DNA of 64,000 nucleotides from an uncultured Erythrobacter sp. (GCA_947501005.1 CANMTU010000001.1:186001-250000), one strand, 5' to 3'. Shown: positions 36,196 to 46,361, counted from the first letter of the stretch. A program made the numbers and translations. Notes: generated by a model from the letters alone, not told the origin.

Positions 36196-36702
36196 TCAGA
36201 CGCGGTCGCCGGGGCGTTCGGGGGCCCGGGCAGGGGCGCGCGTGGTGGTTTCGGCCACCGCCTCGCTGCCTTCGGCCCGGCCCTCGGCGCGGGCGGCGCG
36301 CAGTTCGGCATCGTTCGCCCGGTCGCGTTCGCGCCACGTGCCGAGCTTGCCGCGCACCTGGCCATAGGCGAACACCATCAGCAACCCGCCGATCAGGGCG
36401 AGGTTCTTGAGCGCCATCGCCGCCTGCATCGGATCGGTGACCTGGCGGTGGAAGAACAGCGTCGCCAGGGCGGTGAAGCCGATCAGCAGGATCGACACCA
36501 GCCGGGTCGCGAAACCCAGGGCCAGGACCAGCCCGGCGACGACTTCGAAAATCCCTACGCCGAGCGCCCAATTGCCGGGGAAGGGCGACTGTGCGTTCAT
36601 CAGCTGGGCCGTCGCATCGGGATCGAAGATCTTGCCCGCGCCGGACAGGATGAACAGGATCGCGATCAGGATCCGTCCCACGATTGCCGCCAGTGTCGCC
36701 AC
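36196..36702 (-). CDS. DoxX family membrane protein, 168 aa
   Basis: Four membrane helices (about residues 5-25, 48-68, 72-90, 98-115) with GRILIAILFILSGAGKI at the start, matching the DoxX family. The C-terminal 50 residues are charged and Ala/Glu/Arg-rich. AAGGAGG directly abuts a GTG at 36708, so GTG at 36702 with six-base spacing is the better start. It is convergent with the receptor and the stops are four bases apart. Confidence 0.85.
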   Translation of the reverse strand: MATLAAIVGRILIAILFILSGAGKIFDPDATAQLMNAQSPFPGNWALGVGIFEVVAGLVLALGFATRLVSILLIGFTALATLFFHRQVTDPMQAAMALKNLALIGGLLMVFAYGQVRGKLGTWRERDRANDAELRAARAEGRAEGSEAVAETTTRAPARAPERPGDRV

Positions 36703-36760
36703 GCTCACCCTCCTTGACTATCGCCTGTCAGGTTCAAGCGCCGGCGGGGCATCCGGTTCC

Positions 36761-37939
36761 TCAATCCTCCACCCCGAAGGTCAGCGCCGCCCGCTTCCGC
36801 AGGCGTTCGACCAGCTTCTCGCCGACAAACGCGCCCGGCGTGCCGCAGCCGCCCGGCCCGTCGGTTTCGAGCAGTGCCATGCCGGTCTCGCCGAGCATCC
36901 GGCTGGTCGAGCCGTAGCCGGGATCGTAGCGGCCCTTGACCGCATAGCGCAGCCGATTCCCCGTCGGCCATTCGCCGATGAAGAGGATGTCGTAATGCCC
37001 GTTCTCGCGTTCCTCGTCGCTCGGCCCTTCGCCGGGCTGCGGCGGTTTGGCGCCGAACGGGTTCTTCATCAGCCTGACCGCCGCATCGGCGGCCGCCCTG
37101 CCGGCCTCGCCCGGGCTGGTGAGGACCATCTCGTCATAACGGAAATCGGTGCCGTAGGGGTGACCGAGCAGGAAATTGGTACGGTGGACGTTCTTGGTGT
37201 TGATCGGTGCCATCACGAACGGCGCCGCCCATTTGCCAAGGTCGTCCTCGTAATGCGGGATCAGGCCGCCGGGCTGGTCCGGCCCGGCGAAGCCGGGGGT
37301 GAGAGCGAAGGGATCGTTGAGGATGCCAACGATGCGCGGATTGGTCGCGGCGGCCTTCAAAGTCGCGGTGAGGCTGGCGGCAGTGCCGCCCGAAAACGTG
37401 CCCTTCATGGCGCGCACCCGGCCACGAACGCGCGGTGCAGGCGCGCCGAACCGCGCCTTGCCCTCCACCTGCAGCATCAGCACGCCAAGGTCGAAGGGGA
37501 TCGAATCGAAGCCGGAGGAAAAACAGATGCGCGCGCCGGTCTCCTTCGCGGTTGCGTGATGCTGGGCGATCCGGTCGTGCATCCAGGCAGGTTCCCCGCA
37601 CAGATCGGCATAGTCGGTGCCGGTCCTGGCGCAGGCGGCCACCAGCGCATCGCCGTAAAGCTGATAGGGGCCGACGGTCGTGAGCACGACGCGGGTGCGG
37701 CGGCACATTCGTTCCAGCGCGGCTGGATTGTCGGCATCGGCGACGATCATCGGGGTAGATGGCGGTGCGCCGATCGCCTCGCGCACGGCCGCAAGCTTGT
37801 CCTCGCTGCGGCTCGCCATCGCCCATTTCGGCGCGCCATCGGCCGCGCCGTATTCGCGCACGAAATGTTCCGCGACGAGGCGGCCGGTAAAGCCGGTCGC
37901 CCCGAACACGATGATGTCGAATTCCCGATCCTCTGCCAT
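36761..37939 (-). CDS. Saccharopine dehydrogenase-like NAD(P)-binding oxidoreductase, 392 aa
   Basis: Rossmann motif IIVFGATGFTGRLVAEHF (about residues 8-25), TTVGPYQLYGDALVAACA, YADLCGEPAWM and SGFDSIPFDLGVLML are blocks of the family that includes trans-acting enoyl reductases and saccharopine-dehydrogenase-like proteins. A role in lipid reduction is possible. ATG seven bases after AAGGAG is chosen over a GTG two codons earlier. Confidence 0.85.
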   Translation of the reverse strand: MAEDREFDIIVFGATGFTGRLVAEHFVREYGAADGAPKWAMASRSEDKLAAVREAIGAPPSTPMIVADADNPAALERMCRRTRVVLTTVGPYQLYGDALVAACARTGTDYADLCGEPAWMHDRIAQHHATAKETGARICFSSGFDSIPFDLGVLMLQVEGKARFGAPAPRVRGRVRAMKGTFSGGTAASLTATLKAAATNPRIVGILNDPFALTPGFAGPDQPGGLIPHYEDDLGKWAAPFVMAPINTKNVHRTNFLLGHPYGTDFRYDEMVLTSPGEAGRAAADAAVRLMKNPFGAKPPQPGEGPSDEERENGHYDILFIGEWPTGNRLRYAVKGRYDPGYGSTSRMLGETGMALLETDGPGGCGTPGAFVGEKLVERLRKRAALTFGVED

Positions 37940-38022
37940 GCCCACGCTCCTTGTTCAGGCGAGCGTTCTGCGCGCGCAGGCCACGGCTGTCAAAGGCGGC
38001 CGAAGTCACGGGCGGGCCAAGA

Positions 38023-38577
38023 TTACAGGCGGGGAAGCGTCACCCCGCGCTGGCCCATATACTTGCCCGCCCGGTCGGCATAGGTGACTTCCGGCCGCTC
38101 GTTACCCTGAAGGAACAGGAACTGGCACGCGCCCTCGTTCGCGTAAATTTTCGCGGGCAGGGGCGTGGTGTTGGAGAATTCGAGGGTGACGTGCCCTTCC
38201 CACCCCGGTTCCAGCGGGGTGACGTTCACGATGATGCCGCAGCGCGCATAGGTGCTCTTGCCGAGGCAGATGACCAGCACGTCTTCCGGCACGCGGAAAT
38301 ATTCGACCGTCCGCGCCAGCGCGAAGCTGTTGGGCGGGATGACGCAGCAATCGGTCTTGCGGTCGACGAAGCTGGTGGCGGCGAAATCCTTGGGGTCGAC
38401 CACCGCATTGTCGACATTGGTGAAGATCTTGAACTCGTCCGCCACGCGCGCATCGTAGCCGAAGGAGGACAGGCCGTAGCTGATCGTGCCCTCTCGCTGC
38501 TGCCGGTCGACGAAGGGTTCGATCATCGCGCGGGTCGTCGCCGCCTCGCGGATCCATCTGTCGGAGAGAATCGCCAT
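38023..38577 (-). CDS. dcd: dCTP deaminase, 184 aa
   Basis: Makes dUTP from dCTP for dTMP synthesis. [48 protein letters not shown] with the catalytic Glu in [13 protein letters not shown], and [10 protein letters not shown] are family hallmarks. The usual length is kept. It is preceded by a strong GC-rich hairpin. Confidence 0.95.
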   Translation of the reverse strand: MAILSDRWIREAATTRAMIEPFVDRQQREGTISYGLSSFGYDARVADEFKIFTNVDNAVVDPKDFAATSFVDRKTDCCVIPPNSFALARTVEYFRVPEDVLVICLGKSTYARCGIIVNVTPLEPGWEGHVTLEFSNTTPLPAKIYANEGACQFLFLQGNERPEVTYADRAGKYMGQRGVTLPRL

Positions 38578-38604
38578 GCCGCCACGATCGGGCATGGCGG
38601 CGGG

Positions 38605-38649
38605 GCGGGCAAGCGGCGGGGGCGCGATTATCCCCCTCCGCCTGCCCGC
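38605..38649. repeat. Long GC-rich hairpin between the spike gene and dcd
   Basis: 18-base arms with two mismatches (GCGGGCAAGCGGCGGGGG pairing CCCCCTCCGCCTGCCCGC) and a 9-base loop. It starts 11 bases after the spike stop in the leftward sense and has no T run, so it may be a transcript-end barrier or a dcd leader structure rather than a classic terminator. Confidence 0.55.
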
Positions 38650-38659
38650 AAGCCCCGGA

Positions 38660-40627
38660 TCAGGCGGCGGAGAAGAAGCCGCTTTCCTCCCACCGCTGCC
38701 AGTCGCGATTGTAGGTGAACTCGATCCAGTCATAGGGGCCGGCGAGCACGCGCGTCGCCAGCACCACCGTGCCATCGTGCCCGCCCTTGACGAAGCGCAT
38801 CGTGCCGGTCGCCCACTGACGCACGATACGGATGCGCTGGCCGTCGGCATAGCCGTAATCCGCCCCGCCGCGCGGCGTGCGGGCCAGGACGATATCGGCC
38901 ACGCTATCTGAGGTCAGTTCCAGCGTCATCAGCGGGGCGGTGGGAACGACCTCGCCCGAGCCGGTCATGTAGGGCAGGCGGTACCAGCCCCTGGGCCAGT
39001 TGAGGCTCGTCGTCTCGCCGTGGTCGTAGGTCACGCGGGGCATGGAAAGCGGGGTCGCGCCGCCATTGGGCAGCCGTCCGCAGGCGACATCGCCGGTCAC
39101 CTGCAAGGCGCAGCTGCGATGGATATAGCCGCTCCAGTAACAACCCAGCCATTCGCGCCCGTTATCCTGCGCCAGCCGGGTCCGCCGATGCACCACTTGC
39201 AGCCCGATCTGGGATGGCGGCAGCTTGACGATATCGGCCGGCGCGCCCGGCACCGCCTCGGCAAGGCTCGCCACGCCAGTGAAGGCGAGCGAATGGAGTC
39301 CGCCCTTGCGGTCGAGCCAGGCCTCGATCCGCAGATCGGTATCGCGCAGCGCCATCGCGGCATTTCCGTCGAGATGGACGGTCGTGTCGATCGTGCGGAT
39401 ATTCCCACTAACCCAGCTGGTGAACGACAGGGCGCGGATATTGCGGAATTCGCAGTTTCGCAGCAGCGTCTGCGGGGGCGGTGCATCCGGATCGCGGGTC
39501 GGCCATGCCCGGTTGTAGAGCGTACCGTCGCACGGCCCGCTGCCCAGCGCCATGTGGTCGCAATCGAACCAGCTGCAATTGTCGTAGGTCGCGCGGGTCT
39601 TGGCGATGTCCTCCTGCGCCTGGAAGCAATCGCCGAACCGGCAATCGCGGGCGAGGATCTCGCAATCGACCGAGGGGTTGAGGGCGCTGCCATTGCTGGT
39701 GGCGATGGTGCATCGCTCCAGCTCCAGCCGCTTGACCGCATTGGATTCGCCCGCGAGATAGACGATCTCGCCCTTCCACCCGATCATGTCCGTGTCGCGG
39801 CAGACGATCTCGCCCACGAAACTATCCTGCACCCAGAGGGCCTTGTCGGTGACGTCCCAGCCGTCGCCGGTGGCAGGATCGGCGGGGAAGGCATGATTGC
39901 CGGTGTTACGGCGATTGCCGGCAAGGATCAGACGGTCGAGTTCGAGCCGCGCGACCGTGCGCGGGGCCGGTGCGGGATCGGCAAGGTCGCCGCGCACGAA
40001 CAGGCCGCCGCCGCGCCAGACCACCGGCGTGCCGTCATGGGGCGCGGCTGGTATCGTCTGCCATTCCGTTTCGGGATCACCACCGCCCTGCGCGCGGAAG
40101 TCGAGCACGGTGCGCTCGGCCGCGGCGCCGCGCAGCACGAGCGAGGCCCGCACGGCGATGGGGTGGCCGTCCTCGGCGAATTTCTCGCTCGCCGGAGAGG
40201 TGCGTCGCGGGCAGTCGATGCGGTAACGGGCCTGTTCGAAGCGGACCTCGCCAATGCCGGCCGCCTCGGCATAGTCGATCGCGGCTTGCACGGCCGGTCG
40301 ATCGTCGACAGTGCCGCCATCTTGGGTGCCGCTGCCGCGCGCGCCGCCCTGTTCCACCGCGATCGCGCCGGCCTCGGCCAACAGCCGGAAGATGCGGCCA
40401 TTGGCGGTGCGGAATACGAAGCGGGGGTGCCGGGCCAGCAGGTCTGCCGTGCACAATCCGTCCGCGATATAGCGGCCCGCGCCCAGCCCGTAGGCGGCGA
40501 ACCCGCTCGAATCGATGCAGGCAAGCTCGCCCGATATGCTGCGCCTGGGAAGGTCGGCGAACAGAGCCGGTTCGCCTTGCCCCGCACGCGCGGCGAGGCC
40601 GAGGGCGGAAAGGGCCAGCGCGCTCAT
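38660..40627 (-). CDS. Beta-helix protein, phage tail-spike-like, 655 aa
   Basis: An N-terminal region (about 1-100) with [20 protein letters not shown] is followed by a pectate-lyase-superfamily beta-helix opening ([26 protein letters not shown]) and repeated short strands ([63 protein letters not shown]). C-terminal beta-rich domain. This is the layout of tail spikes that bind or cut surface glycans. There is no classical signal peptide. The start overlaps the upstream stop (ATGA). No capsid or tail-tube genes are nearby. Confidence 0.7.
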   Translation of the reverse strand: MSALALSALGLAARAGQGEPALFADLPRRSISGELACIDSSGFAAYGLGAGRYIADGLCTADLLARHPRFVFRTANGRIFRLLAEAGAIAVEQGGARGSGTQDGGTVDDRPAVQAAIDYAEAAGIGEVRFEQARYRIDCPRRTSPASEKFAEDGHPIAVRASLVLRGAAAERTVLDFRAQGGGDPETEWQTIPAAPHDGTPVVWRGGGLFVRGDLADPAPAPRTVARLELDRLILAGNRRNTGNHAFPADPATGDGWDVTDKALWVQDSFVGEIVCRDTDMIGWKGEIVYLAGESNAVKRLELERCTIATSNGSALNPSVDCEILARDCRFGDCFQAQEDIAKTRATYDNCSWFDCDHMALGSGPCDGTLYNRAWPTRDPDAPPPQTLLRNCEFRNIRALSFTSWVSGNIRTIDTTVHLDGNAAMALRDTDLRIEAWLDRKGGLHSLAFTGVASLAEAVPGAPADIVKLPPSQIGLQVVHRRTRLAQDNGREWLGCYWSGYIHRSCALQVTGDVACGRLPNGGATPLSMPRVTYDHGETTSLNWPRGWYRLPYMTGSGEVVPTAPLMTLELTSDSVADIVLARTPRGGADYGYADGQRIRIVRQWATGTMRFVKGGHDGTVVLATRVLAGPYDWIEFTYNRDWQRWEESGFFSAA

Positions 40628-41079
40628 TGCGACACCCGGTAGGCCAGCGTGCCTTGGGTAATTGTGCATTCCAGCCAAAGCGTCGCCGCCTCCTCGGTTT
40701 CCTCCCATACAGGCTCGCACGCATTGGCGGTGAAGACGGCCCATTCCGCGCCCGCGAGCGTCACGCCCTGCTTGCGCGCCCCGCCATCCGTCGAGCGCAG
40801 CAGCCTGACGCTTCCCTCCCATGTGCCGGCCAGGGTGCAGTAGATCGGCCGGCCGAGCGCAGGCTCGAACGGGCCGACGATCTGCGTGGCGGCGGTTTCG
40901 CCTTCCAAAGGCTCGGGCGCCGGCAACACTGCCGGGCCGGTTACCGATCCGTCGATCGCCATCACCGGCAGCGGTCGCATGGCGCTGACCAGCGAGAGGT
41001 GCCCGGTCCCATCGTCGAGGCCGAGGGCAAAGGTCGGGGCATAGCCTGCCGGGGTGTGGAGGGGGATGGGGTCGCTCAT
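40624..41079 (-). CDS. Phage-tail-associated-like beta-sandwich protein, 151 aa
   Basis: PIYCTLAGTWEGSVRLLRST, GAEWAVFTANACEPVWEETE and [17 protein letters not shown] form a repeating beta pattern that resembles small proteins placed next to tail spikes in prophages (similarity from memory, not searched). Overlap of its stop with the spike start indicates obligate co-expression, so it may be an adaptor or trimer cap. It is divergent from a GT4 gene. Confidence 0.6.
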   Translation of the reverse strand: MSDPIPLHTPAGYAPTFALGLDDGTGHLSLVSAMRPLPVMAIDGSVTGPAVLPAPEPLEGETAATQIVGPFEPALGRPIYCTLAGTWEGSVRLLRSTDGGARKQGVTLAGAEWAVFTANACEPVWEETEEAATLWLECTITQGTLAYRVSQ

Positions 41080-41189
41080 CGTTCTGGTTACTCCTGCGTG
41101 TACAATTTGCCAGATCGGTTATTGAGGCCGTCACGAGTAGGAAAATGGTTTTTGCCAAGCCCCGGCGCTTGCGGCAGGCGGGCGGCGTC

Positions 41190-42428
41190 ATGAAGATCGC
41201 GGTCTTTCACCCCGGTACGCAGCACAGCCGCCAAACGGCCCTGGCCCTACAGCAGCTCGGCCGGCTCGCCTTTCTGGCGACCGGCCTGTTCCGTGCGCCC
41301 GGCGGCACGTGGCGGAGGTTGGAAAGCGTGCCAGGCGGCATTGGGCGGCGGCTGACCGAGGAACGGGCGCGGTTCGCCTTTCCGGCGCTCGATCCGGCGC
41401 TGGTCCGCGCGTTTCCGCGCTACGAATTGCCCGAACGGATCGCGGCACGGCTCGGCTTCGCGCGCTGGACGGAGCGGCTGGACAGGGTCGGGAATGCCGG
41501 GCTGGGACGGCGCGTGGCCCGCCTGGTGCAGGCGGAGGGGCCGTTCGCACTGTGGGGATTCGACGGCTCGAGCTTCGCCGCGTTCGGCGATCCGCGCTGC
41601 GCCCAGGTCCCCCGCATACTCGACCGCACGATTGCCGACGGGCGGTTCTGGAACCGGGAACTGGCCCGCATTCGCGAGACGCACGCCGACTGGCTCCTCC
41701 CGACCCACAAGGGCTGGAGCGCGGCGCGGATCGCGCGGGACGAGGCGGAGTACCGGCACGCCACGCACATCGTCTGCGGCAGCGACTTCGCCGCCGAGAC
41801 GGTGCGGCGCCATGCCGACGATCCCGCTATCGCGCGCAAGCTCAGCGTGTTGCCCTATCCCTGCGATCAGGCGCTGTATGGCGGCGGTCCGCAACCGGCG
41901 CGCATCGCCGAGACCGAGCCGGTCCGGTTTCTGTTCGTCGGCCAGGTCGGGGCGCGCAAGGGCATTCACCACCTGCTCGAGGCGATCGCTAGATTGCCCA
42001 TGTCGAACGCGCGGCTGACGGTGGCCGGCCCGCTCGACACGCCGCGCGCGATGCTCGCCCCTTACGAAGACCGCGTGACGTTTCTCGGGCCGGTCGCACG
42101 CCGGGCGATGCCCGCGCTGATGCGGGCGCACCACGTGCTCGTCCTGCCGAGCCATTTCGAGGGGTCTGCCATCGTCCTGCCCGAAGCGATGGCCTCGGGC
42201 CTTGCCCTGATCCATTCCCGCGCCGCCGGCCTCGGCGCGAGCGGTGCAAGCGGGATCGTCCTCGAACGACCCGACGGGGCGGAACTGGCCGAGGCGATGG
42301 CCAGCCTGTGCGCGGACCGCGAGCAACTTCACGCGATGCGCCGCGCCGCGCAGGCCGAAAGCGTGGATCGCAGTTTCGCTATGTATCGGCAGGGTGTGGC
42401 CAACCTGCTGGCAAATCTGGAAATCTAG
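41190..42428 (+). CDS. Family 4 glycosyltransferase, 412 aa
   Basis: GT-B enzyme: an N-terminal half (MKIAVFHPGTQHSRQTALAL) and a donor-binding half with RFLFVGQVGARKGIHHLLEA, LPSHFEGSAIVLPEAMASGL (EGS..LPEAMA, the E-x7-E type motif). The donor is unknown. ATG at 41190 matches the first beta strand; a 15-codon upstream extension is Arg-rich shadow. It is convergent with the WcaI-like gene; the stops share CTAG. Confidence 0.84.
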   Translation: MKIAVFHPGTQHSRQTALALQQLGRLAFLATGLFRAPGGTWRRLESVPGGIGRRLTEERARFAFPALDPALVRAFPRYELPERIAARLGFARWTERLDRVGNAGLGRRVARLVQAEGPFALWGFDGSSFAAFGDPRCAQVPRILDRTIADGRFWNRELARIRETHADWLLPTHKGWSAARIARDEAEYRHATHIVCGSDFAAETVRRHADDPAIARKLSVLPYPCDQALYGGGPQPARIAETEPVRFLFVGQVGARKGIHHLLEAIARLPMSNARLTVAGPLDTPRAMLAPYEDRVTFLGPVARRAMPALMRAHHVLVLPSHFEGSAIVLPEAMASGLALIHSRAAGLGASGASGIVLERPDGAELAEAMASLCADREQLHAMRRAAQAESVDRSFAMYRQGVANLLANLEI

Positions 42429-43639
42429 GCGAGCAAGGCCTGCATCCGCGCCTCGAACGTATCCACGACCGAGCGTTTCGACCAGCGCAGCCGCCCCCGT
42501 TCCGCGGCGAACGTCCCCATCGATGCGCGGCGCACCGGAGCGTCAGCCAATTCCGCGACGGCCCCGGCCAGCGCCGCCGGATCGCCAGGGGGGACGATCA
42601 CGCCGCAGCCCTCGAGTTCGTCCGCGATGCCGGTCCCGGGATGAACGGTCGCCACCACCGGGCGCGCCGAGGTGAGCATGTTGCCGATCTTGCTCGGCAG
42701 GACGAGGTCCGCTGCGCCCTCGATCTGGGGCAGCAGGTGGATGTCGGCCATGCGCAGCATCTCGCCCACGCTGCCGCCTTCCTGAAGCGGTTTCAGCGTC
42801 ACGTTCGGCAGGTCGCCGACCTGCCGTTCGATGGTCGGGCGCAAGGGGCCTTCGCCGGCGATGACGAAGGCGATGTCGCCGCGAGAAACCAGGCTGCGCG
42901 CCGCCGCGACGACTGCGTCCAGCCCCTGCTTGTGCGAGATGTTGCCGGAATACAGGGCGACGGTCTTGCCATCGAGGCCCCAGCGCCGCTTGAGATCCGC
43001 CCCGTCGGCCATGCCGATCGCAGCGGCGTGGTTCGCCCAATTGCGCAACTCGATCACCCGGTCGGGGTCCCGTCCCTTCTCGATCAGCACGGCGCGCATC
43101 GCCGGGCTGATGGTCGACACCAGATCCGCCCCTTCCAGAACCCGGCGCTCGAAGGCGAGGGCGGCGCCGAGCCGCCGCCTGCCGCCACCCATCAAGCCCG
43201 TCGCCAGTGCCGCGCCGACTTCGAAATCCTGGATATGCAGCCACAGCGGTATGCCCAATCTGCGCGCGACGCGCTGGGCCACCGGGACGGCGATCATCGA
43301 GGGGGCGACGGTGAAGACGAGGTCGGGTCGCGAACGCCTGGCCTCCTCCCTAACCTTGGCATAGGCCGCGCCGGCAAAGCTGAGATGATGGACGAGCCGC
43401 CTCCTGCCGGTGGGGTCGGCCGGAATGTAATGCGGGCAGCGCACGATCGAGACCCCGTTCTCGGCCGTGCGGTGCCATCCGCGCCGGAACCCGTCGTGTC
43501 GCCGCCAGTCGGGATAATAGGGTTGGCCGACCACTGCGTGCACGGCATGCCCCCGCTCGGCCAGGGCCTCGGCGAGACCGGCGGTGTAGGGACCGATGCC
43601 GATCGGTTCCGGAGCGTAATTGAGGCCGAGGATCAGAAT
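42425..43639 (-). CDS. WcaI-like GT4 glycosyltransferase with abnormal 5' end, about 404 aa
   Basis: GT-B enzyme with the WcaI pattern: ILGLNYAPEPIGIGPYTAGL, VVGQPYYPDWR, VAPSMIAVPVAQ, LHIQDFEVGAAL, YSGNISHKQGLD, IEGAADLVLPSKIGNML. The frame for the first 33 residues is intact but has no ATG, GTG or TTG before GTG at 43543, which would cut the first motif. ATT at 43639 stands where initiation is expected. ATG at 43659 (ATGTCGCCCCGC) is out of frame by one base across a GGGG/CCCC run. It is either a non-canonical start or a one-base deletion. Confidence 0.72.
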   Translation of the reverse strand: MLILGLNYAPEPIGIGPYTAGLAEALAERGHAVHAVVGQPYYPDWRRHDGFRRGWHRTAENGVSIVRCPHYIPADPTGRRRLVHHLSFAGAAYAKVREEARRSRPDLVFTVAPSMIAVPVAQRVARRLGIPLWLHIQDFEVGAALATGLMGGGRRRLGAALAFERRVLEGADLVSTISPAMRAVLIEKGRDPDRVIELRNWANHAAAIGMADGADLKRRWGLDGKTVALYSGNISHKQGLDAVVAAARSLVSRGDIAFVIAGEGPLRPTIERQVGDLPNVTLKPLQEGGSVGEMLRMADIHLLPQIEGAADLVLPSKIGNMLTSARPVVATVHPGTGIADELEGCGVIVPPGDPAALAGAVAELADAPVRRASMGTFAAERGRLRWSKRSVVDTFEARMQALLA

Positions 43640-43750
43640 GCGGCGGCGCGGGGCGACATTATCCGCATGCGCGATCGCGCAATTATCCCCCAGGGTGTGC
43701 AGCAGTGCGACAATCCTTCCCGCGCGACCATGTTTTCGCAGGCGGTTAGA

Positions 43751-43782
43751 AGAAAAGCGCGCCGACGGGAAGCGGTCGGCGC
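43751..43782 (-). terminator. Rho-independent terminator, leftward
   Basis: Read leftward, GCGCCGAC / GTCGGCGC with an 8-base loop is followed by GCTTTTCTT. It ends the 204-aa membrane protein gene 26 bases after its stop. Confidence 0.65.
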
Positions 43783-43807
43783 AAAACTTCTCTCGGTCGT
43801 GACGAGG

Positions 43808-44422
43808 TCAGCGGTCGCGGTGGGTCGAGGTCGGCCGGGTCGGCGGATCGTCGTGCCGCATGTCGTCGTTGTCGTGCGCGTTCGCGTCCTCGCCGCGGTC
43901 GTTCACCATGTCGGAAAACAGCGCTTCGTAGTGGTTGAAGGCGCGGCGCAGTTCCTCGGTGGTCGCTTCGCCCGAACGCTGTGCGATCTCGTGACCGGCG
44001 AGGTATTGGCGGGCGACGTCCTGATGTTCGACAGTGAGATCGCCGTGGCGGCGTTCGAAATCGCCCATCGGATAACCGCGCGTATTCATCATCTCACCCA
44101 CGATCCGGTCGCCCCGCGCGACGGCCTCGACCGGACTGTCCACGAACAGCGCCTTGGTTTCGGTCCATTGGCCGGAAAAGCGCATGCGTTCGTTGGCCGT
44201 AAGCGGCCGGATCTCGAGCCCCTTCACCCGCTCCTGCCGATCGCGAAGCTCGGCTTCGGCATCCCGCCGCCCGCCTTTGGTCTCGACGGTGCGGTCGTAT
44301 TCGTCGCCGAACGTCTCGCGCAGCCGGTCCGACTTGCGGCGCTGCATGACGAGCCAGATGATGAGCGCGATGATGACGACGACGATCGCGATGATCGCAA
44401 TCGTGGTTTCCTGGTTCTGCAT
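43808..44422 (-). CDS. Membrane-anchored protein of unknown function, 204 aa
   Basis: One N-terminal membrane helix (about residues 6-25, IAIIAIVVVIIALIIWLV) is followed by a cytoplasmic charged domain with RLRETFGDEYDRTVETKGGR, RFSGQWTETKALFVDSPVEA, MNTRGYPMGDFERR and HQDVARQYLAGHEI. This set recurs in conserved bacterial proteins without known function. The tail is His/Asp/Pro-rich. AAGGAG is six bases before ATG. It has its own terminator. Confidence 0.8.
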   Translation of the reverse strand: MQNQETTIAIIAIVVVIIALIIWLVMQRRKSDRLRETFGDEYDRTVETKGGRRDAEAELRDRQERVKGLEIRPLTANERMRFSGQWTETKALFVDSPVEAVARGDRIVGEMMNTRGYPMGDFERRHGDLTVEHQDVARQYLAGHEIAQRSGEATTEELRRAFNHYEALFSDMVNDRGEDANAHDNDDMRHDDPPTRPTSTHRDR

Positions 44423-44515
44423 CGCGTTCTCCTTGGGCAGCTTCGTGGCTTTTCCAGTCAAATGCGGTTTGCGGCGCTGCGTTCCTGAGATGCGGACCGC
44501 GAGCCAGCCGTGCCT

Positions 44516-44695
44516 TTATCCGGAATGCCACCGAACCCGGTCGGACGCTTCGAACCAGCGCATGAACGGATCGAGCGCTTCCTCGCGCGAGAGGCATTTT
44601 CGGAAAGGCAAAACCGCGCAATCGCGGCCGCCCGCATTCAGCGCTTTCGAACCGAAATCGAAAGTCCCGTGACCCGTTTCGAGCCCCTGGCTCAC
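44516..44695 (-). CDS. Possible small protein coupled to mccB, 59 aa
   Basis: Begins at GTG overlapping the mccB stop (GTGA) and encodes a soluble peptide with [20 protein letters not shown] and [11 protein letters not shown]. Third-position GC is fairly high and better than on the opposite strand. Not recognised. It could be a coupled accessory protein or fortuitous. No terminator was seen after it. Confidence 0.4.
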   Translation of the reverse strand: MSQGLETGHGTFDFGSKALNAGGRDCAVLPFRKCLSREEALDPFMRWFEASDRVRWHSG

Positions 44696-46299
44696 ATACG
44701 GAACACGCCGAAACTCGGGCGTTCGGGGATCGGCGCCTCCAGCGTCGCGGCGAAGGCGAGGCCAAGCACGTCGCGCGTCTGCACGGGGTCGATCACGCCG
44801 TCGTCCCACAGGCGGGCGGTGGCGTAATAGGGGTTGCCCTCATCCTCGTATTTCTGGCGGATCGGGGCCTTGAATGCCTCGGCTTCGTCCTCGCTCCAGC
44901 TGCCGGCGTCGCGGTGGACGGTGGCGAGCACGCTGGCGGCCTGTTCGCCGCCCATCACGGAAATGCGGGCATTGGGCCAGGTGAACAGGAAGCGCGGGGA
45001 ATAGGCGCGCCCCGCCATGCCGTAATTGCCCGCCCCGAAACTGCCGCCGATGACGACGGTGATCTTGGGCACGCTGGCCGTGGCGACGGCGGTGACCAGT
45101 TTCGCTCCGTGCTTGGCGATGCCTTCCGCCTCGTATTTCCCGCCGACCATGAAACCGGAGATATTCTGCAGGAACAGCAGCGGTATCCGCCGCTGGCAGG
45201 CGAGTTCGATGAAATGCGCGCCCTTCTGCGCGCTTTCGGAGAACAGCACGCCGTTATTGGCGAGGATCGCGACCGGCATCCCCCAGATATGCGCGAAGCC
45301 GCAGACCAGCGTGCTGCCGTATTGCGCCTTGAACTCGTGGAACTCGCTGCCGTCGACCAGCCGCGCGATGACCTCGTGCACATCGTAGGGTGCGCGCACA
45401 TCGTCGGGGATGAGGGCGTAGAGGTCCTCGGCATCGAATTTGGGCGGGCGCGGGTCCTTGAGCGCAACGTCCTTCGCCTCGCCAGTGTTCGCGCCCAGAT
45501 GGCTGACGATGTCGCGCACGATGGTGAGCGCATGTTCGTCGTTCTCGGCAAGGTGATCGACCACGCCGGACTTCTTCGCATGCAGGTCGCCGCCGCCCAG
45601 ATCCTCGGCGCTGATCTCCTCGCCCGTGGCGGCTTTTACCAGCGGCGGCCCGGCGAGGAAAATGGTGCCCTGTTCGCGCACGATCACCGTCTCGTCGCTC
45701 ATCGCGGGCACATAGGCGCCGCCGGCGGTGCAGCTGCCCATCACGCAGGCGATCTGCGGGATGCCGGCGGCGCTCATCTGCGCCTGGTTGAAGAAGATGC
45801 GCCCGAAATGGTCGCGGTCGGGAAAGACCTCCGCCTGATAAGGCAGGTTCGCGCCGCCGCTGTCGACCAGATAGATGCAGGGCAGGCGGTTCTCCTGCGC
45901 GATCTCCTGCGCGCGCAAATGCTTCTTGACCGTCATCGGGTAGTAGCTGCCGCCCTTCACCGTGGGGTCGTTGCACGCGATCATCACCTGCCGCCCGGAA
46001 ACCCGGCCGATCCCGGCGATGATCGAGGCACCGTTGACGTCGCCTTCATACATGCCGTTCGCCGCCAGCTGGCCGATCTCGAGGAAGGGGCTGCCGGGAT
46101 CGAGCAGCCGCTCGACCCGCTCGCGCGGGAGGAGCTTGCCGCGGCTTACATGCTTCTCGCGGTGGCGTTCGGGGCCGCCCAGCGCGGCTTCCGCCACCCG
46201 GTCGCGCAGGTCCCGCGCAAGGGCGGTGTTGTGCGCGAACCGCGCCTTGGCGTCAGGGGCTTCGCGGTCGAGCTTGGTCGTCAGAACGGGTGCGGTCAT
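44692..46299 (-). CDS. mccB: Methylcrotonyl-CoA carboxylase beta subunit (carboxyltransferase), 535 aa
   Basis: Transfers CO2 from carboxybiotin to 3-methylcrotonyl-CoA in leucine breakdown. [75 protein letters not shown] and [16 protein letters not shown] match MCC-beta and its geranyl-CoA relative. Placement with isovaleryl-CoA dehydrogenase supports leucine. The biotin-bearing alpha subunit is not in the window downstream of it, which is unusual. Confidence 0.9.
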   Translation of the reverse strand: MTAPVLTTKLDREAPDAKARFAHNTALARDLRDRVAEAALGGPERHREKHVSRGKLLPRERVERLLDPGSPFLEIGQLAANGMYEGDVNGASIIAGIGRVSGRQVMIACNDPTVKGGSYYPMTVKKHLRAQEIAQENRLPCIYLVDSGGANLPYQAEVFPDRDHFGRIFFNQAQMSAAGIPQIACVMGSCTAGGAYVPAMSDETVIVREQGTIFLAGPPLVKAATGEEISAEDLGGGDLHAKKSGVVDHLAENDEHALTIVRDIVSHLGANTGEAKDVALKDPRPPKFDAEDLYALIPDDVRAPYDVHEVIARLVDGSEFHEFKAQYGSTLVCGFAHIWGMPVAILANNGVLFSESAQKGAHFIELACQRRIPLLFLQNISGFMVGGKYEAEGIAKHGAKLVTAVATASVPKITVVIGGSFGAGNYGMAGRAYSPRFLFTWPNARISVMGGEQAASVLATVHRDAGSWSEDEAEAFKAPIRQKYEDEGNPYYATARLWDDGVIDPVQTRDVLGLAFAATLEAPIPERPSFGVFRM

Positions 46300-46361
46300 G
46301 CGCAGCGGTTAGCGAGCTTGGGCGCAAATGCCAATGTCGGCCGCGTCCGATTGTCGCCCCG

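Noticed and set aside
38660..41079. Complete prophage
   Set aside because: No integrase, capsid, portal, terminase, tail tube or lysis gene within 20 kb on either side.
38660..41191. 843-codon version of the spike gene
   Set aside because: The extra N-terminal part is Arg/Pro-rich shadow of the 151-aa gene, which ends in an ATGA overlap with the internal start.
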